Notes: generated by a model from the sequence alone, not told the origin. Positions 20,467-33,314 are shown, counted from the stretch's first letter. The stretch: 64,000 bases of DNA from Owenia fusiformis (GCA_903813345.2 CAIIXF020000001.1:11135598-11199597); one strand, 5' to 3'. Numbers and translations are program-made.

Positions 20467-23400
20467 ATGCTGTTGCTGTTGGCGTCTGTTCTCTGTCTTG
20501 TAGGTTTTAGCGGGGCATGTAGCTGTTACCCTCGGCACCCGCAGTCGCAGTACTGTGCAGCGGACTATGGTAAGGTCGGATGAGTATGTCAGTTTGTCCA
20601 TCATTCAGCACATGTAGTTTTTTTTCTTTTTTCAAATATAGTTTATTCCAATTTAGGTTTTTACGATACAGGAATACAATGATACAATTAATTGCAATTA
20701 TGTATAATCAATGAGTTATGTTTTAATCATTTTCCATTTGTTTTTAAAAAATACATTTTTACGAGTACAGATTTCAAAATTTAAAGTTTTAATAGTGCCT
20801 TCAAAATTACGCTTAATACCATTATTCAGTTCTTATATATATGTTTTATATAGAACAAATGACACAATACTTATAAAATAGTTTAAAAATTCAGTATGAT
20901 TGTCATCTCCATCGTAACCAATTATCAATTTTCTGTAAGTTACTCTTAACCCTGAGATATTATAAATATGTTTCCAAATGTTTTGAGAATATGAGCATGC
21001 AAATAACAAATGTTTCAAGGTACATAATTCATTACATAAACTACATTTGTAGGTTTCACTTTTACATAAATCACTAAGGCTAGGAAGAATATTGTTGATT
21101 ATTTTAAAGTTGAAATTACCTATTTTCTTTTCTTTACAACTTATTTTTGTAGAGAAAAAGTTTTGCCAATTTATTTCATCATTGGCTTCATAGCAAAACC
21201 CTTGTTCCCATTTCCTTTTCATAAACCATTTTTTCCGATCGTTTGTTTTTTAATATTTCATAAAATGATTTGGATTTCTGATTATTCACAGTGATAATCA
21301 CATTACTTATATTAAATTTAAAAGTATTATGAATATTTCTATACTTGACAGATTCTTAATTTAATCTTTCTTTCAGTGTGCCCGTGGCTGATAAAACTCT
21401 GTAATATTCAGATATCCAATTTTGTTTATATACAAGTTTTTGATATAACATATTAACATCAAGGAACCTGTTCTGAATTATCAAGTCTTTTATGTATATA
21501 ATTCCACTTTTGATCCATGATTCAAAGACAATTGGTTTATTTTTGACGGTGAATAATTTGTTTCCCCATATAACCTCTTGCAAGAGTTCATGTTGCTTCA
21601 TATCTCTTATATTTTTGATGCATTTACATAAACAATGTGCTTCCAGCACTTGTTGATAAAAAAAGTGGAACATTTTCAAATTCTTTGAATCTAGTATCAT
21701 TTATCTTGAATAGTACATCTATATTTGGAAGAAATTTATTGAAATATAAGTAAGGGATTTTATTGTACATGTTTTGATGGTGAAAACGGGGGATCCATGC
21801 TGCTTTAAGTGCATGTATTTGAGACTCTAAGTCAATCATATTTATTCCACCCTTATTAATATTATTTATGATTATAGATCTTCTTATTTTGTCCTTTTTT
21901 CCATCCCATAGAAATTTAAATACAAGATTGTTTACTTTTTTATAATCTCATGTGGCACAGATAATACTGATGCTGCATAAATTAAATTTGGAATTGCCAG
22001 TGATTTAATCACTGTAACTTTGCCAAAAAGTGTTAAGTATCGGTTCTTCCAGCTGTCTAATATTTTTTCTTCCCAGTTTAATTCATAACATCTTTGTTTG
22101 TTGTGTCCTATAAAGATTCCTAAATATTTGATTGGTTCATCAGTAAAAGTTATATTTTCACATTTCTTTTCAAAGTTGTTTAACTTCAGACCAGAAAATT
22201 TTGAGAAATTGGAAATAGTATTAAGAGCATTTTTCAATGACTCTTTATCTTTAATGAAAAGTGAAGTATCGTCCGCATATTTATTTTTTATTTATTTATT
22301 TATTTATTTATTTATTCATATATATTTCAACATCAAATGTACAGTAAACGGGTGACACTTCTCGTGTATATTCCAGTGTTTATAAACAAACATGAAATGT
22401 ACAGATTGGGGATCTGCTTGTGTGATGAATGCTACTATCCATGTCTGACTAAGAATGTGTCATATAATGCCCACTATGGTTAACTGAAATTGATATTATT
22501 GATTGATAAAATATTTTTTCAATTCTTTTTTCACAATAAAAATACTTCCAGATGATGTTATTTCAAGAGGTAATGAATTCCAAATTGATGGTGCAGTAAA
22601 AAATATCAAAGCTTTTCCATAATTTGTTCGAATTTTGGGTTTGTCATAGTTTAGCCTATTTCGGGTGTTGTAAACATGTCTCTCTTGGATGGTACTGAAG
22701 AGGTTTGGAAAAATTTGATGATAATTATGGAGTTTATTAATCCATTTACATGAAAAGGCATTTCAACTGCTTATTAATATCAAATATATTCAAAATGTTC
22801 AGTTGTTTGAATAGGGGAAGGGAATGTGCTCTGTAGTTACTGTTTGTTGCAATACGTGTAAATTTTTTCTGCAAAATATGAAGGGAGTTTAACAAACCAC
22901 TACCTGCTTCACCCCAGATAAGATTGCCATATATCAAATAAGAGTAAATAAGGGAATAATAGATGCTCAAGAATGCTTTATCATTTAACAGTTGTTTGAC
23001 CCTATATAGAATACCAATGGTTCTGGAGATTTTAGCATTTACGGACATAATATGACGCTTCCAGTTTAAGTTTTGATCAATTGTAATACCAAGAAAATTA
23101 ATGTTATCAACCTGCTGAAGCTTCTTTTTATTAAGATAGATGTTTGTGTTATTTGCATTATATCTTTTTTGACTCGAGGTGAAAATAATATATTTTGTCT
23201 TATCCGCATTAAGGGATAATTTATTAGTGATAAGCCACTCCTCTATTAGTTTTAGTTCAGTATTAAGAATATCAGCAAGTTCAGTTAGATTTTTACCTTT
23301 TATCAATAAATTGGTATCATCCGCGAATAAAACAAAAAACAATCGTGGAGAAGAAAGGTAAATGTCATTTATGTACAGAATAAAGAACTGTGGTCCAAGA

Positions 23401-26400
23401 ATTGAGCCTTGAGGGATTCCGCACGTGATAAATTCAGGCTCAGATAAGGTATTGTTGTAAAATGTTTTCTGAATTCTGTGTGTAAATTAGCTTTTGATCC
23501 AATTGAGCGCAACACCACGAATGCCATAAAATTCAAGTTTACTAAATAGGATGTTGTGATCAATTGTATCGAAGGCCTTGGAAAAATCAAGAAACAATCC
23601 AATGGTAAATTCGCCATCATCAATCGCTTTTCTAATCTTTTCAATAAAAGTTAGAACAGCCATTGAAGTCGATCTTTTTTCCCTAAATCCAAATTGGTTA
23701 ATGTACAAAATATCGATAGAGTCTATGAATGTAGAAATTCTATGATGCATTATTTTTTCCAGGATAAAGGATATTGGGACATCTTATATGTTTTACCATC
23801 AACAGTTATACCTGATATATCATTATTTTGCTGAATTGCTAAGTTCATAACTTCGCAACATAAAATAAATGCCATTGCGGAAACGGGGCAGCCCTGCCGA
23901 CATGAGCGTTCAACATCAATATTTTTTGATAACCATCCATTTTGCTTATTGTTTAAGAAAGGTTTTCGTATAAAAGTTTGAGCCATTTGATAATCTTATC
24001 ACTGAATTTAAATTTTTTCAACGTTTCATACATGAAATTCCACTCTATACTATCAAACGCTTTTTGGAAGTCAAGAAAGATTATAGCGCCACCTATCTGA
24101 TTTTGATTTCCAAAATATTCAAATACATCTAATACCAGTCGGCTACTATTTCCTATAAAACGACCATTAATATAAGCCGTTTGTTGCATACCAATTAATT
24201 TACCCATAACCTTTTGAAGTCTTTTTTTGCCAAGATAAAAGCTAAAATCTTATAATCTGTATTAGATAATGATATTGGACGATAAGTTTTTAATAGTTCA
24301 CGGTCTCCTTTTTTGAATAACAAAGATATGATAATTTTACGAAATGATTTTGGTAAGATTCCAACTTCATATGACTCATTAATTGCTTCTATAACATAAA
24401 TGTATATCTTTCCAAAAGCATTTATAGAAGTCAGTGGTTAAACCATCTGATCCTGGGGAAATATCTTTTTTCATACGGGAAATAACAGGTAAACACTCAC
24501 TGTTATTGATAACACCTTCAAGGATGTCATTATCTTGTTAATCTAATGTATTAGGAAAGTTAATAGAATTCAAATAATTTTTTACTTTATTGGTTGGTTG
24601 GGATTTTGATCTATATAATTCGCTATAGAATTTAATTTCTTCTTTCAAAATATCCTCATCTAATCTAAGTATACTATATATATTTTCTGATTTCAATGAT
24701 GTAATTGTATTATTTGCCTGACGTGCTTTTTCTAAATTCAGAAAATATTTTGAGTTTTTATCTCCAAATTCTATTTCTTGCTCTTTTGACCTTAAGATGG
24801 CACCCTTTGTTTTGCTTTCAAGGTCTTTTTCAAAAATAGATAAAATTTCAAGCTCTCTAGCTTTTGTAGTGTCAGAAGTATGATCACTACTCTGTATTAA
24901 ACAAGCTCTTTATTTAGAACATGTAATTTTTTCTTTGAAATTGAACATTTTTTTTGATTGAGAATTGAATTGCAAATTCTTTAATTTTGACTTTCAAAAA
25001 TTCCCATTTTAATTGTTTTGAGTTAATCTGGTTTAATTCATGTTCATTTATATTTCTAATCAACCCTTTTACTTCGTGTACAAAAGTGCTATCAAGTAAA
25101 AGAGAATTATTGAATTTCCAATAACCAGGACCTCGCATGTAGCACATGTAGTTATTTCATACACATTTTAGGATGTTCAAGAAAGAAAATATGTTTAATG
25201 TTATCAAATAGAGGTTTCTAACCCTACTATCACACCAAACTAGTTTTCACTACGTTCTCGAAAACGGGCTTCAGCTGTGTACGAGCGGACTGGATGTACC
25301 TAGAACCGTTTGGGGTCTATTTACAAACTTCACCGAACGTACTCGAACGGGTAGGTCCCCTAGAACTTAGAACATGCTCAAAATGTTCTCGTGGTCGATA
25401 CGTTCTACAATAAGAACGAGTGACAACGTACTAACGACGAGCTGGACGTACTACGAACGGAACCGTCGTACTTCAATCCTACTAGGGACGTTTTAACAAC
25501 GAGTTAAACTGTCTGAGGACGTATCAAGAACGAGGTAGAACTAATTGCAAACGGGTTTAAACTGATTAAGAACGTATTTCATTTAAGACTGCTTATGAAC
25601 GAGTTAGCAAAAATATAGCTATCACACCAAGTAAGTTGCCACTGCGTTCTTCAAAACTGGTTTTAAACTGTGTGCCAACGGAATGAACGTAGCTGCAACT
25701 TTCTAAGGTCTATTTACGAACTTCATGAACCTTCTCAGACGGGAAGGTGATTTTAGAATTTTGAATCGATTCAAAATTCGATGGCGACCATACCGTTCTG
25801 TTATCAGGTCATGATGACCTTCTAGACTAAGGGACGCGTTCTACGGCGTTGCACACCGACGTGGTGCGACCTGAACGAACTGCGAACGAGATGGACGTAT
25901 TGAAGACTGTTTATGAACGAAGTAGCTAATTATTTTAGACATATTTTCCGACCACAGCCAGATTGAGCCCGTTTTACAACTTTTTCGTAGGACTGGCAAG
26001 AACGGGTAAGAACTAGTTTGGTGTGATAGGGGGTAAGGAATTAGTTACCCTACTATCACACCAAACTAGTTCTCACTACGTTCTCGAAAACGGGCTTCAA
26101 CTGTGTACGAACGGAGTGGACGAACTAAGAACCGTTTGGGATCTATTTACAAACTTCATCGAACGTACTCGAACGGGTAGGTCCTCTAGAACTTAGACAA
26201 TGCTCAAAATGTTCTCGTGGTCGTCAAGATCTACAATTAGAACGAGTGACAACGTACTAACGACGAGCTGGACGTACTACGAACGGAACCGTCGTACTTC
26301 AATCCTACTAGGGACGTTTTAACAACGAGTTGAACTGTCTGAGGACGTGTTGAGAACGAGGTAGAACTCATTGCAAACGGGTTTAAACTGATTAAGAACG

Positions 26401-28548
26401 TATTTAACACTGCTTATGAACGAGTTAGCAAAAATATAGCTATCACACTAAACAAGTTGCCACTGCGTTCTTCAAAACTGGTTCTAAACTATGTGCGAAC
26501 GGAATGAACGTAGCTGCAACTTTCTAAGGTCTATTTACGAACTTTATGAACGTTCTCAGACGGGAATGTGATTTTAGAATTTTGAATCGATTCAAAATTC
26601 GATTGCGACCATACCGTTCTGTTATCAGGTCATGATGACCTTCTAGACTAAGGGACTCGTTCTACGGCGTTGCACACCGACGTGGTGCGACCTGAACGAA
26701 CTGCGAACGAGATGGACGTATTGAAGACTGTTTAAGAACGAAGAAGCTAATTATTTCAGACATATTTCCCGACCACAGCCAGATTGAGCCCGTTTTACGA
26801 CGTTTTCGTAGGACTGGCAAGAACGGGTAAGAACGAGTTTGGTGTGATAGGGGGGTTATTGAAGGAGTAGTTTCAAAGTATCATCAATCATAGGGGTAGA
26901 GGTCCATGCATCCCATGGAAAAAACTCAACGTGTCATGTCAAAATTATAATTTATCTATACAATTGTAAATTGGTCGATGTTTCGCATCTATGATCTATG
27001 TGCTTTTCAAGCAGAGACCTTGTAAAATCAGAATAGGTTCTTGAAAAAATGCATGTCGTTAATGGTTTCAGAGTAGTAAACGTCATGGAGAAGATTATAC
27101 TTTATTTTCTATCATAACTGCTGCACAATTGTTTTCATATCAACCAAAATTTTGTAAAATTTGTCATATCTCTCAACAGCTGTTGTTGGTACGACTACAG
27201 ACTTCTACTTAATTCCGGGATACAATCCAGATAATCCAAACATGGGCACCCCTGATCCAAATGAAGGAGAAAAAGTTTTCACTTTGGAGATTGAAAACCA
27301 ATATAAAGTAATTTGACTTTAATTAATCTATTAAGGCGCTACGTAAAACTCTATATCAACATTCAACACATCAATTTACATTATAAAACAAGAAAACATT
27401 GTAAGTTACAAAAGGAGAATGCATTCAGACAAGGAGATGCATTAGATAGTGTACATGATAAATAATTTGGTAAAAGAAAAAGCACATTATTCCTACACTT
27501 TCCAAAGCTCAAATATTTGGACACGAAAAACCTTTAAATCGCACCATTTGCACGCAAAACACCCCATTCTGAGATAATAACTCGTTTTCTATTTAGGGAC
27601 CCCAGTTTCAAAACAAGCAGAATTTTACAACAGCCCCAAACGATGGAATGTGCGGCATACACCTGATTAACAACACTAAGTATCTACTCACCGGTATGCT
27701 AGATGCATCCTCACTATTTCTAAATATTACCTAACTATTTTGAATCATCATATTTACTTGTTGGTATCACGTGTGAACCTCGCTCATTAGGATGATGTTA
27801 TTTTGCTTAGATCAGAGATAAAAATATATACATTTATACGAGTGATAAACCATGTGAGAAATTAGGGGGGGGGGGAGGGGGGTCACAAGAGATTGCAGCT
27901 AGATTAGTTATAAATATCCAAATGCATTTCTGAAATACCTATGGCAATTTTCTTAGGGCGTGTTAATGTGGATGGTAGCGCGACTGTGTACTGGTGTGAC
28001 TGGCATTCGCCATGGAGCAATCTCACTCCAGAGCAGCAAAGGGGTATAGAAGAGGGCATCTATCAAAACAATTGCGGTTGTGACGTAAGTAACCCGTTTT
28101 CATCTTTAATAACAGTCTAATCAATTTTGGAATATTATTGATCAGTGTGATCAGTGTTTAGTCAAGTAGAGGGGGATCAGAGAGGCGTGTAGCTCGACTA
28201 ATTTGTTCATTTGTTACATTAGAAATACCATACCGTTAATGACTGGCAATCAATTCTTAAGGCTATGGTGTTTTCCCAAATTGATTTCCCTGTCCACTAA
28301 CATGCTCTCAAGGCCATCTGATATATATAGGTTTTCTAATAATATTTTCAATAATTTTTATTAAGGTATGTTCTGTTGGGGGAGGTTTACCATGTGGGGA
28401 ACGATCTTGCCCATATGACTATACAACAGACAGGTGTTTCTACATGCATTCCTATTGCAAGGAAGAGTGCCTTCCAAATGACGCGGAATCCTGGCAGTGT
28501 AACTGGGATTCAAACGAAGCTTTTGATAGTTGCATCTCGACACCATAA
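20467..28548 (+). CDS. TIMP-like metalloproteinase inhibitor, copy 1 (five exons)
   Basis: Exons 20467-20569, 27180-27307, 27597-27693, 27957-28084 and 28366-28548 join in frame to 212 codons plus TAA; all introns are GT-AG. A hydrophobic signal peptide (MLLLLASVLCLVGFSGA) precedes CSCYPRHPQSQYC. This is the TIMP N-terminus, whose Cys1 amino group chelates the protease zinc. Then come GTTTDFY and KVFTLEIENQYK, MCGIHLINN with KYLLTG, YWCDWHSPW, and a Cys-rich C-terminal domain (NCGCDVCSVGGGLPCGERSC to NWDSNEAFDSC). There are 15 Cys after the signal, against 12 in vertebrate TIMPs. Probably secreted to inhibit matrix metalloproteinases. Intron 1 is 6.6 kb because of LINE and MITE insertions. 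The poly(A) signal present in copy 2 is missing here. Confidence 0.93.
20620..25140 (-). mobile_element. L1/Tx1-like LINE, 5'-truncated, in TIMP intron 1
   Basis: Bounded by a 13-bp duplication AGCACATGTAGTT (20607-20619 and 25141-25153). The same site is unoccupied in TIMP copy 2 at about 36055. Minus-strand pieces in order: post-endonuclease linker (MRGPGYWKFNNSLLLDS), reverse transcriptase (IIFLDFQKAFDSIEWNF, then RSCRQGCPVSAMAF, then ADDTSLF, then KYLGIFIGHNK), and a C-terminal CX2C..HX4C knuckle (CSLCNELCTLKHLLFAC). The endonuclease is absent (5' truncation). There are several frame breaks, and a second LINE at 22282-23770 splits the catalytic YADD motif. Confidence 0.9.
22282..23770 (-). 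mobile_element. CR1/Jockey-type LINE nested in the first LINE
   Basis: The minus strand carries reverse transcriptase text (YINQFGFREKRSTSMAV, LFLDFSKAFDTIDHN, GIPQGSILGPQFFIL, LFADDTNLL, NFLGITIDQNLNWKRHI) and ends in an (AAAT)n tail at 22282-22315. It is 5'-truncated inside the RT. A short ATATT duplication flanks it (22277-22281 and 23771-23775). It lies exactly between the Tyr and Ala-Asp-Asp codons of the outer LINE. At least one frame change occurs near 23490. Clade is judged from the motifs only. Confidence 0.85.
25222..26033. mobile_element. Harbinger-type MITE A (812 bp)
   Basis: Inverted ends CCCTACTATCACACCAAACT and AGTTTGGTGTGATAGGGGG lie between TAA duplications (25219-25221 and 26034-26036). 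TIMP copy 2 (about 36130, CTCTAAGGAATTAGTTAG) preserves the empty site. The element is internally a dimer: the half starting at 25619 (CTATCACACCAAGTAAGTTG) repeats the first half in diverged form. Confidence 0.9.
26048..26855. mobile_element. Harbinger-type MITE B (808 bp), 14 bp from MITE A
   Basis: Same family and orientation as MITE A and highly similar to it. It is flanked by its own TTA duplication (26045-26047 and 26856-26858). The 14 bases between the two elements (TAAGGAATTAGTTA) are the host sequence that is continuous in TIMP copy 2, so these are two separate insertions, not a tandem duplication. Confidence 0.9.
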
Positions 28549-28609
28549 AAACAATGAGAGAACGTTTATGCTTGTTTTTTAAGTCGCATGTAATGTGAAT
28601 AGTCCTTAA

Positions 28610-30039
28610 GGAATATTCCTTGCCAGACCCTTTCTCTCTTGATATGGTAGCTATAATCGTATATATAGTTGCCATATTTAGCAAAACATGGAAAAATGAT
28701 TTAATATGGTCAATATTGATCATTTAAAAATCTAGTGCTTATTTCCAGTGAGCTGCCATCTTTTAAGATTTCTTGCAGGAAGTGATGTCATCAACTCTCA
28801 ACTTCTATAACCTTGCCCATAACAGTATAGGAGTATAGCACAAAATCACTTCTAGACAAGTGATCATTACTTTCTGTGCAAAAATATTTTCAGGGCTTGT
28901 CAACTTAGAATAAAAGAAGAGATTTTCAGGAGGATTAAATAAGATACGAATTTGAAAAAGGATATTTAGCTGGTTTTGTAATTCTTAATAGCTCCTCACC
29001 TAATGCTATATGCAAAGTTGAGAGTCGATGACATCACTTCCTGTGTGAAATTTTAAAAGATGGCAGCTTACTGGAATTGAGCATCACATTTCTAAGTGAT
29101 CAAATTTGACCATATCAAAACATTTTTGCGTGTTTTGCTAAACATGGCAAGCATATATACACTCCCCTCCATAAGTTTGGCAACCTTTTTTCACCTCTTT
29201 ACGTTTGCATTTTATTTACTTAACCGGCCTGATATTAATGGAAACGTAACTTGACTTTATTTCCAATACCTCCAAATTTTCTCAATTTTTTTCTTCAATT
29301 ACAATAGGTCGAAAATTGATGAATATTTGAAAATCGTCATTCCCATGTAATCCAATGGGAAATGGAGGGTTCGGGGTAAATCAGAAATCAGGATATCTTT
29401 TCAGTAAAAGATTCAGCAAAAAATATTTTTATATAGAAAATTGAATTGTCTAACTTTTTTGAACACTAAGTGTTTAGTTTATTTGATGAATATTAAAGTT
29501 ACAGCGCTTCAAAGTCAATTTTGAAAATAATTTTTCGCCTCCTGTGTTATTTCAATGGGAGAGGTTTTTTGAAAAACAATTTTGACTTTAAAGCCCTATA
29601 ACTTTGTTGAACCTGAAGAAACATATCAATTTTTTGTTAAATAAAGTTAGCAAATTCAATTGCCTGTCTAACTCGTATTTTTTGCAAGGACTCGGATGGA
29701 TGGATATTCTGTCGTATGACTTGCGGCAAACCTACCATTTCCCATTGGTTAACATGGGAATGTCGATTTTCAAAAATTCATCAAATTTATCATCAATTTT
29801 CGACCTATTGTAATTGAGGAAAAAATTGAGAAAATTTGGAGGTATTGGAATTAAAGTCAAATTACGTTTCCATTAATAGTATAAGTATTTTCATCGCAGA
29901 TTAAGTAAATAAAAATTCAAAGGTAAAGAGGCTTTAACACGTAGTTCAATGGTGGAAAAAAGATTGCCAAACTTATGGAGGGGAGTGTATGGTTATAGCT
30001 ACCATATGAGGAGAGAGATGGTTTGGCAAGGAATATTCC
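28610..30039. mobile_element. Fold-back element at TTAA, after TIMP copy 1
   Basis: Ends GGAATATTCCTTGCC and its complement lie next to TTAA (28606-28609, 30041-30044). Arms of about 200 bp are inverted (GATGACATCACTTCCTG against its complement, and so on). TIMP copy 2 lacks it (38289: AGTCCTCGAGACTTTTAAC). A separate MITE (29160-29987) is nested near the right end. An AATAAA at 28909 could serve as poly(A) signal for TIMP copy 1. Confidence 0.8.
29160..29987. mobile_element. 828-bp long-hairpin MITE nested in the TTAA fold-back
   Basis: Ends CACTCCCCTCCATAAGTTTG and complement lie between TA dinucleotides. The arms pair over about 250 bp (CCAATACCTCCAAATTTTC against GAAAATTTGGAGGTATTGG, and so on), so almost the whole element is one hairpin. 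A short relative lies at 46181-46382. Confidence 0.85.
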
Positions 30040-30164
30040 TTTAAGACTTTTAACATACCATAGATTTATGAACTTTATTACACATGCATACCCATTAAGG
30101 GTTAAGTGTACACAAAGTAAACACTAATTTTACAAGATATCAATACAACAGAAAACAGTATATA

Positions 30165-31773
30165 CGAGGGTTGATCATAAAGTTCTCATAATATCCCTCT
30201 AATTTTTTTATTTTTCAGTATATTCTAATGAAATTTTCACAGAATGTGCAGCATAGAATGTCTTATTAATTCAGCAATAAAATATTTAACGGAAATATTA
30301 AATAACAAATGGTTGCCATAGTAACAGGAAATCAAGGCACCCGGGGCAAATGAAAGTTATTGACAAAATAACTCTAATTTACCATGTTAACAAACAAACT
30401 TTGAACTCTCATAGATTCCCAAACACGTTATAGTGTTAACTTGAATATGTTGTTAAGTGCTTTTACTATTAAAAAATTGATCATGTGGATTGTGTGATGT
30501 CGCAGGGAATGCTTCTATGCTTCATTAGATGTAATACCAGAGCCTGAGACTCGAAGCTAATGATCAGAAATGACTGAGTAGAGAATGCTATAGATGCAGA
30601 GATCTTCAGAAAAATAAAATTCATACTGCTAAAATGTTATTTCAAGTTTGTAAGATCCTTTGGTCAGATTAAACATGATCTAAAACAAATATATTGCAAA
30701 TGCAGGGTGTCAAATAAGTCCCGCCCCCCCCCCTGCTACAGCTAAAACCTTAACAGACTGTACCTAGTGTGATATACCATTGGAAAGATCATCCAAAGTT
30801 ATGTTAACTCACCGACTCTCAAGTATTTTGGATGAAATTTACCTATATTTTATGATGTCTTTTATAGTTAACGTGCCCTCTTTTAAGTAGCTTTTTTGCG
30901 TCAAAATAACAAGGATATGACCTCAGAAATATGTTAAAAGGTTAATCTTTTTCGCATTCCGCTTGTTACAAAAAGGTTTTCACCACTTTCCTTGCACCTC
31001 TATTTTCTACACATCTAACCCTATCCAGAAATTGGTTAAATTCATCGCCATGAACATATTTAGTCATATTTTGGCCCCTTGACCTTTCTTATTCCCGATT
31101 CTTAAAATCCTGCCAAATACGCCATATTGCTACGTTTCTAGGCATATGGTCACCTCAATTGATGCAATCTTAAAATTTGTGAGAATGATTGACATGTGTC
31201 AGATATGTGCCAATCAACGTAACTTTGGAAGACCTTTCCAATGCTATATCACACTTGGTACCAAATATCTTGGTTTTTGCTGTAGGGGAGGGGCGGGACT
31301 TATTTGACACCCTGTACATATCTTCAAAATTACACCCTGTGTGTTGTCTGAACATGTTAAAAATGAACTAAAGTGGCAAATCAATTTTCCTCTGCAGTCT
31401 GGATATTTGACAAAACAGTCATAGGGTCTAACAGTCACTTCTTATGAAGCATATTAATCATCCATCATAATAGTTCACAACAGTCAAGAGCACATATTAT
31501 TTGACTATTTAATGTGTTTGATAGCATATTCGACAACTTATTATGTATTTAAACATGGTTAATGTCTAGCTAGGGTTTTTTATTTGCCCCGGGTGCCCTG
31601 ATTTCAAGTTACTATGGCGACCATTTCTTATCTAATGTTTCTATTATTCTAAATATTTTTCCTAGATTAATAAAACATTCCATTCTGCACATTCTGTGAA
31701 AAGTTCATCAGAAAATATTGAAAAATAAAAAAAAATTAGAGAGATATTCTGAGAACTTTATGATCAATCCTCG
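30165..31773. mobile_element. Mariner-type element without transposase
   Basis: Ends CGAGGGTTGATCATAAAGTT and complement lie between TA. Inverted similarity extends about 200 bp inward and includes GTTGCCATAGTAAC on the left and its inverted counterpart on the right. No transposase frame remains. It is interrupted by a 612-bp MITE (30703-31314). Confidence 0.85.
30703..31314. mobile_element. Second copy of the CAGGGTGTCAAATAAG MITE, inverted
   Basis: Same terminal repeats and interior as 1294-1903 but in the opposite orientation. The right flank is TA and the left is TG, probably a decayed duplication. Nested in the mariner-type element 30165-31773. Confidence 0.85.
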
Positions 31774-31775
31774 TA

Positions 31776-33280
31776 TAACAACACACACAATTAATACTTC
31801 ATAATAAATAAATAAGTAAATAAATGAACAAATAAATATTAATAACATATGCATTACATAATATAAAGAAAGGTTACGTAATAACGTACGTTACACCTTT
31901 AACAATTGGATTAGACTCCAAGCAATCACGTAGCTAACTAATTCTATCTACAATTCATTGATTTGAATTTTGACATGTGTTACCCTTTGAGGGTGCTGGA
32001 TTATGATACAGTGTGGTCAAAAAAATGGAAACCCTAATACCATTTTCCTCATATCTTCGTCAATTTAAAAAATAACTCCCTGATATTATACACTTTTGTA
32101 CATCATTCAATTAGCTACCAGCCTACTTTATGTCATGACCATAAGATTGATATTCACAATGTTACAGTACTTTAAAGAGCATGCCCAGTGGCCACTATTG
32201 CGTTGTGGGGAAACCTGTACTCATCGTCTAAAATGTCCCTACCAGGGGGATATGGCAGAGACAGAGTATATGAGAATGACCTCAAGACAATTGCAAACCT
32301 CAAAAGTGAGATCATTTGTGTCATTCAGGCCATACTTGTTGAGGAATGCATTCGGGTCATTGACAACTGTGCTGTTTTGCCTCCAACGCGATAATGGCCA
32401 AATCTGAAGCATGTTATTCAAAGTGTTGTAGAATTGTGACTATCAGTCTGATGATCATGAAATATGGTAGGGTGGTAGGAAATTGAATGATGTACAAATG
32501 TGTGAAATACCAGGGAGTAATTCTTTAAAGTGACAAAGATATAAGGAAAATGCAGGGTTTCCTTTTTTGACCACCCTTTGTATATTACTTGTGTTATTGT
32601 ATGTAGCATGCTATATAATCTTATATGTAACTTTGATGTAAGTCTGCATCTTTAACTTGGCTTCAAACCCTGATGCCTTCATTGGTTGAACTTAAGGCTG
32701 GGGCTATATTTAGCACAGTCTGAAGATCTTAGAAGTCTGAAGATCTCTCGGCCCAGGTTCTGTGAATGGATTGAAGCCAAGTAACTGAAACAGACTAATG
32801 AATAAGCTTGAACTCAGTGATTTAAAATGAAGAAATATTCGTATACAATATACTTGGATTGGACAGAATAACTGACTTGTTATGTTACACTTGATGTAAG
32901 GGAGTTTGGTCTGATGAACATTGAACATTATAAATATTAAACACCAACAGCTGAGCTAAAGGACAATTCCAAAAAAGTCATAGCACTTCAGCAATTAATA
33001 AGTCAACATTACAGTACCCATAAACGACTAAACCACAAATCAATGACTTATTTCAACATGTATTTAATATTTATATGTTCTTTGGAAGCTTAGAAATTAT
33101 GCATCCGCGGTATGAATACTAAATTAATGTACCAGAACTTCAGTTCATAAAAATCATATTACAACATTTTATGATTTATAATGTTATGTTCTTCATAATA
33201 ACCCTGCAAGAGATTGAATCATTTTTTGATGTCTAATTCTTCTTATACTTTTATGTAAACACAAGCATGGTAAAACGATT
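31776..33280. other. 3' flank of TIMP copy 1, paralogous to 38290-38690
   Basis: Host-like sequence shared with the region after TIMP copy 2 (GGTTACGTAATAACGTA, TTAGACTCCAAGCAATCACG, later TTCATCCGCGGTATGA-like and ATGTAAACACAAGCATGGT). This shows that the duplicated unit includes at least 400 bp of 3' flank. It is interrupted by the element at 32009-32580. No other gene is seen; a short inverted pair CTTGGCTTCAA / TTGAAGCCAAG lies at about 32655 and 32770. Confidence 0.6.
32009..32580 (+). mobile_element. Internally deleted mariner-like element with transposase remnant
   Basis: Inverted ends CAGTGTGGTCAAAAAAATGG and complement (TTTGACCACCCTTTG) lie between TA. Arms of about 75 bp. The interior plus strand (32186-32394) reads like the C-terminal end of a Tc1/mariner-type transposase (LWGNLYSSSKMS, NLKSEIICVIQ, RVIDNCAV). 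The catalytic part has been deleted. Confidence 0.75.
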
Positions 33281-33314
33281 AACACATCTTGCTTCATCAA
33301 GCTTCGGACCTATC

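Noticed and set aside
28361-28723. 120-codon minus-strand frame
   Set aside because: Antisense of TIMP copy 1 exon 5; the same antisense frame in copy 2 is only a by-product.
31170-31438. Overlapping frames on both strands
   Set aside because: They lie in the terminal region of a non-coding MITE whose other copy (1294) does not keep them.
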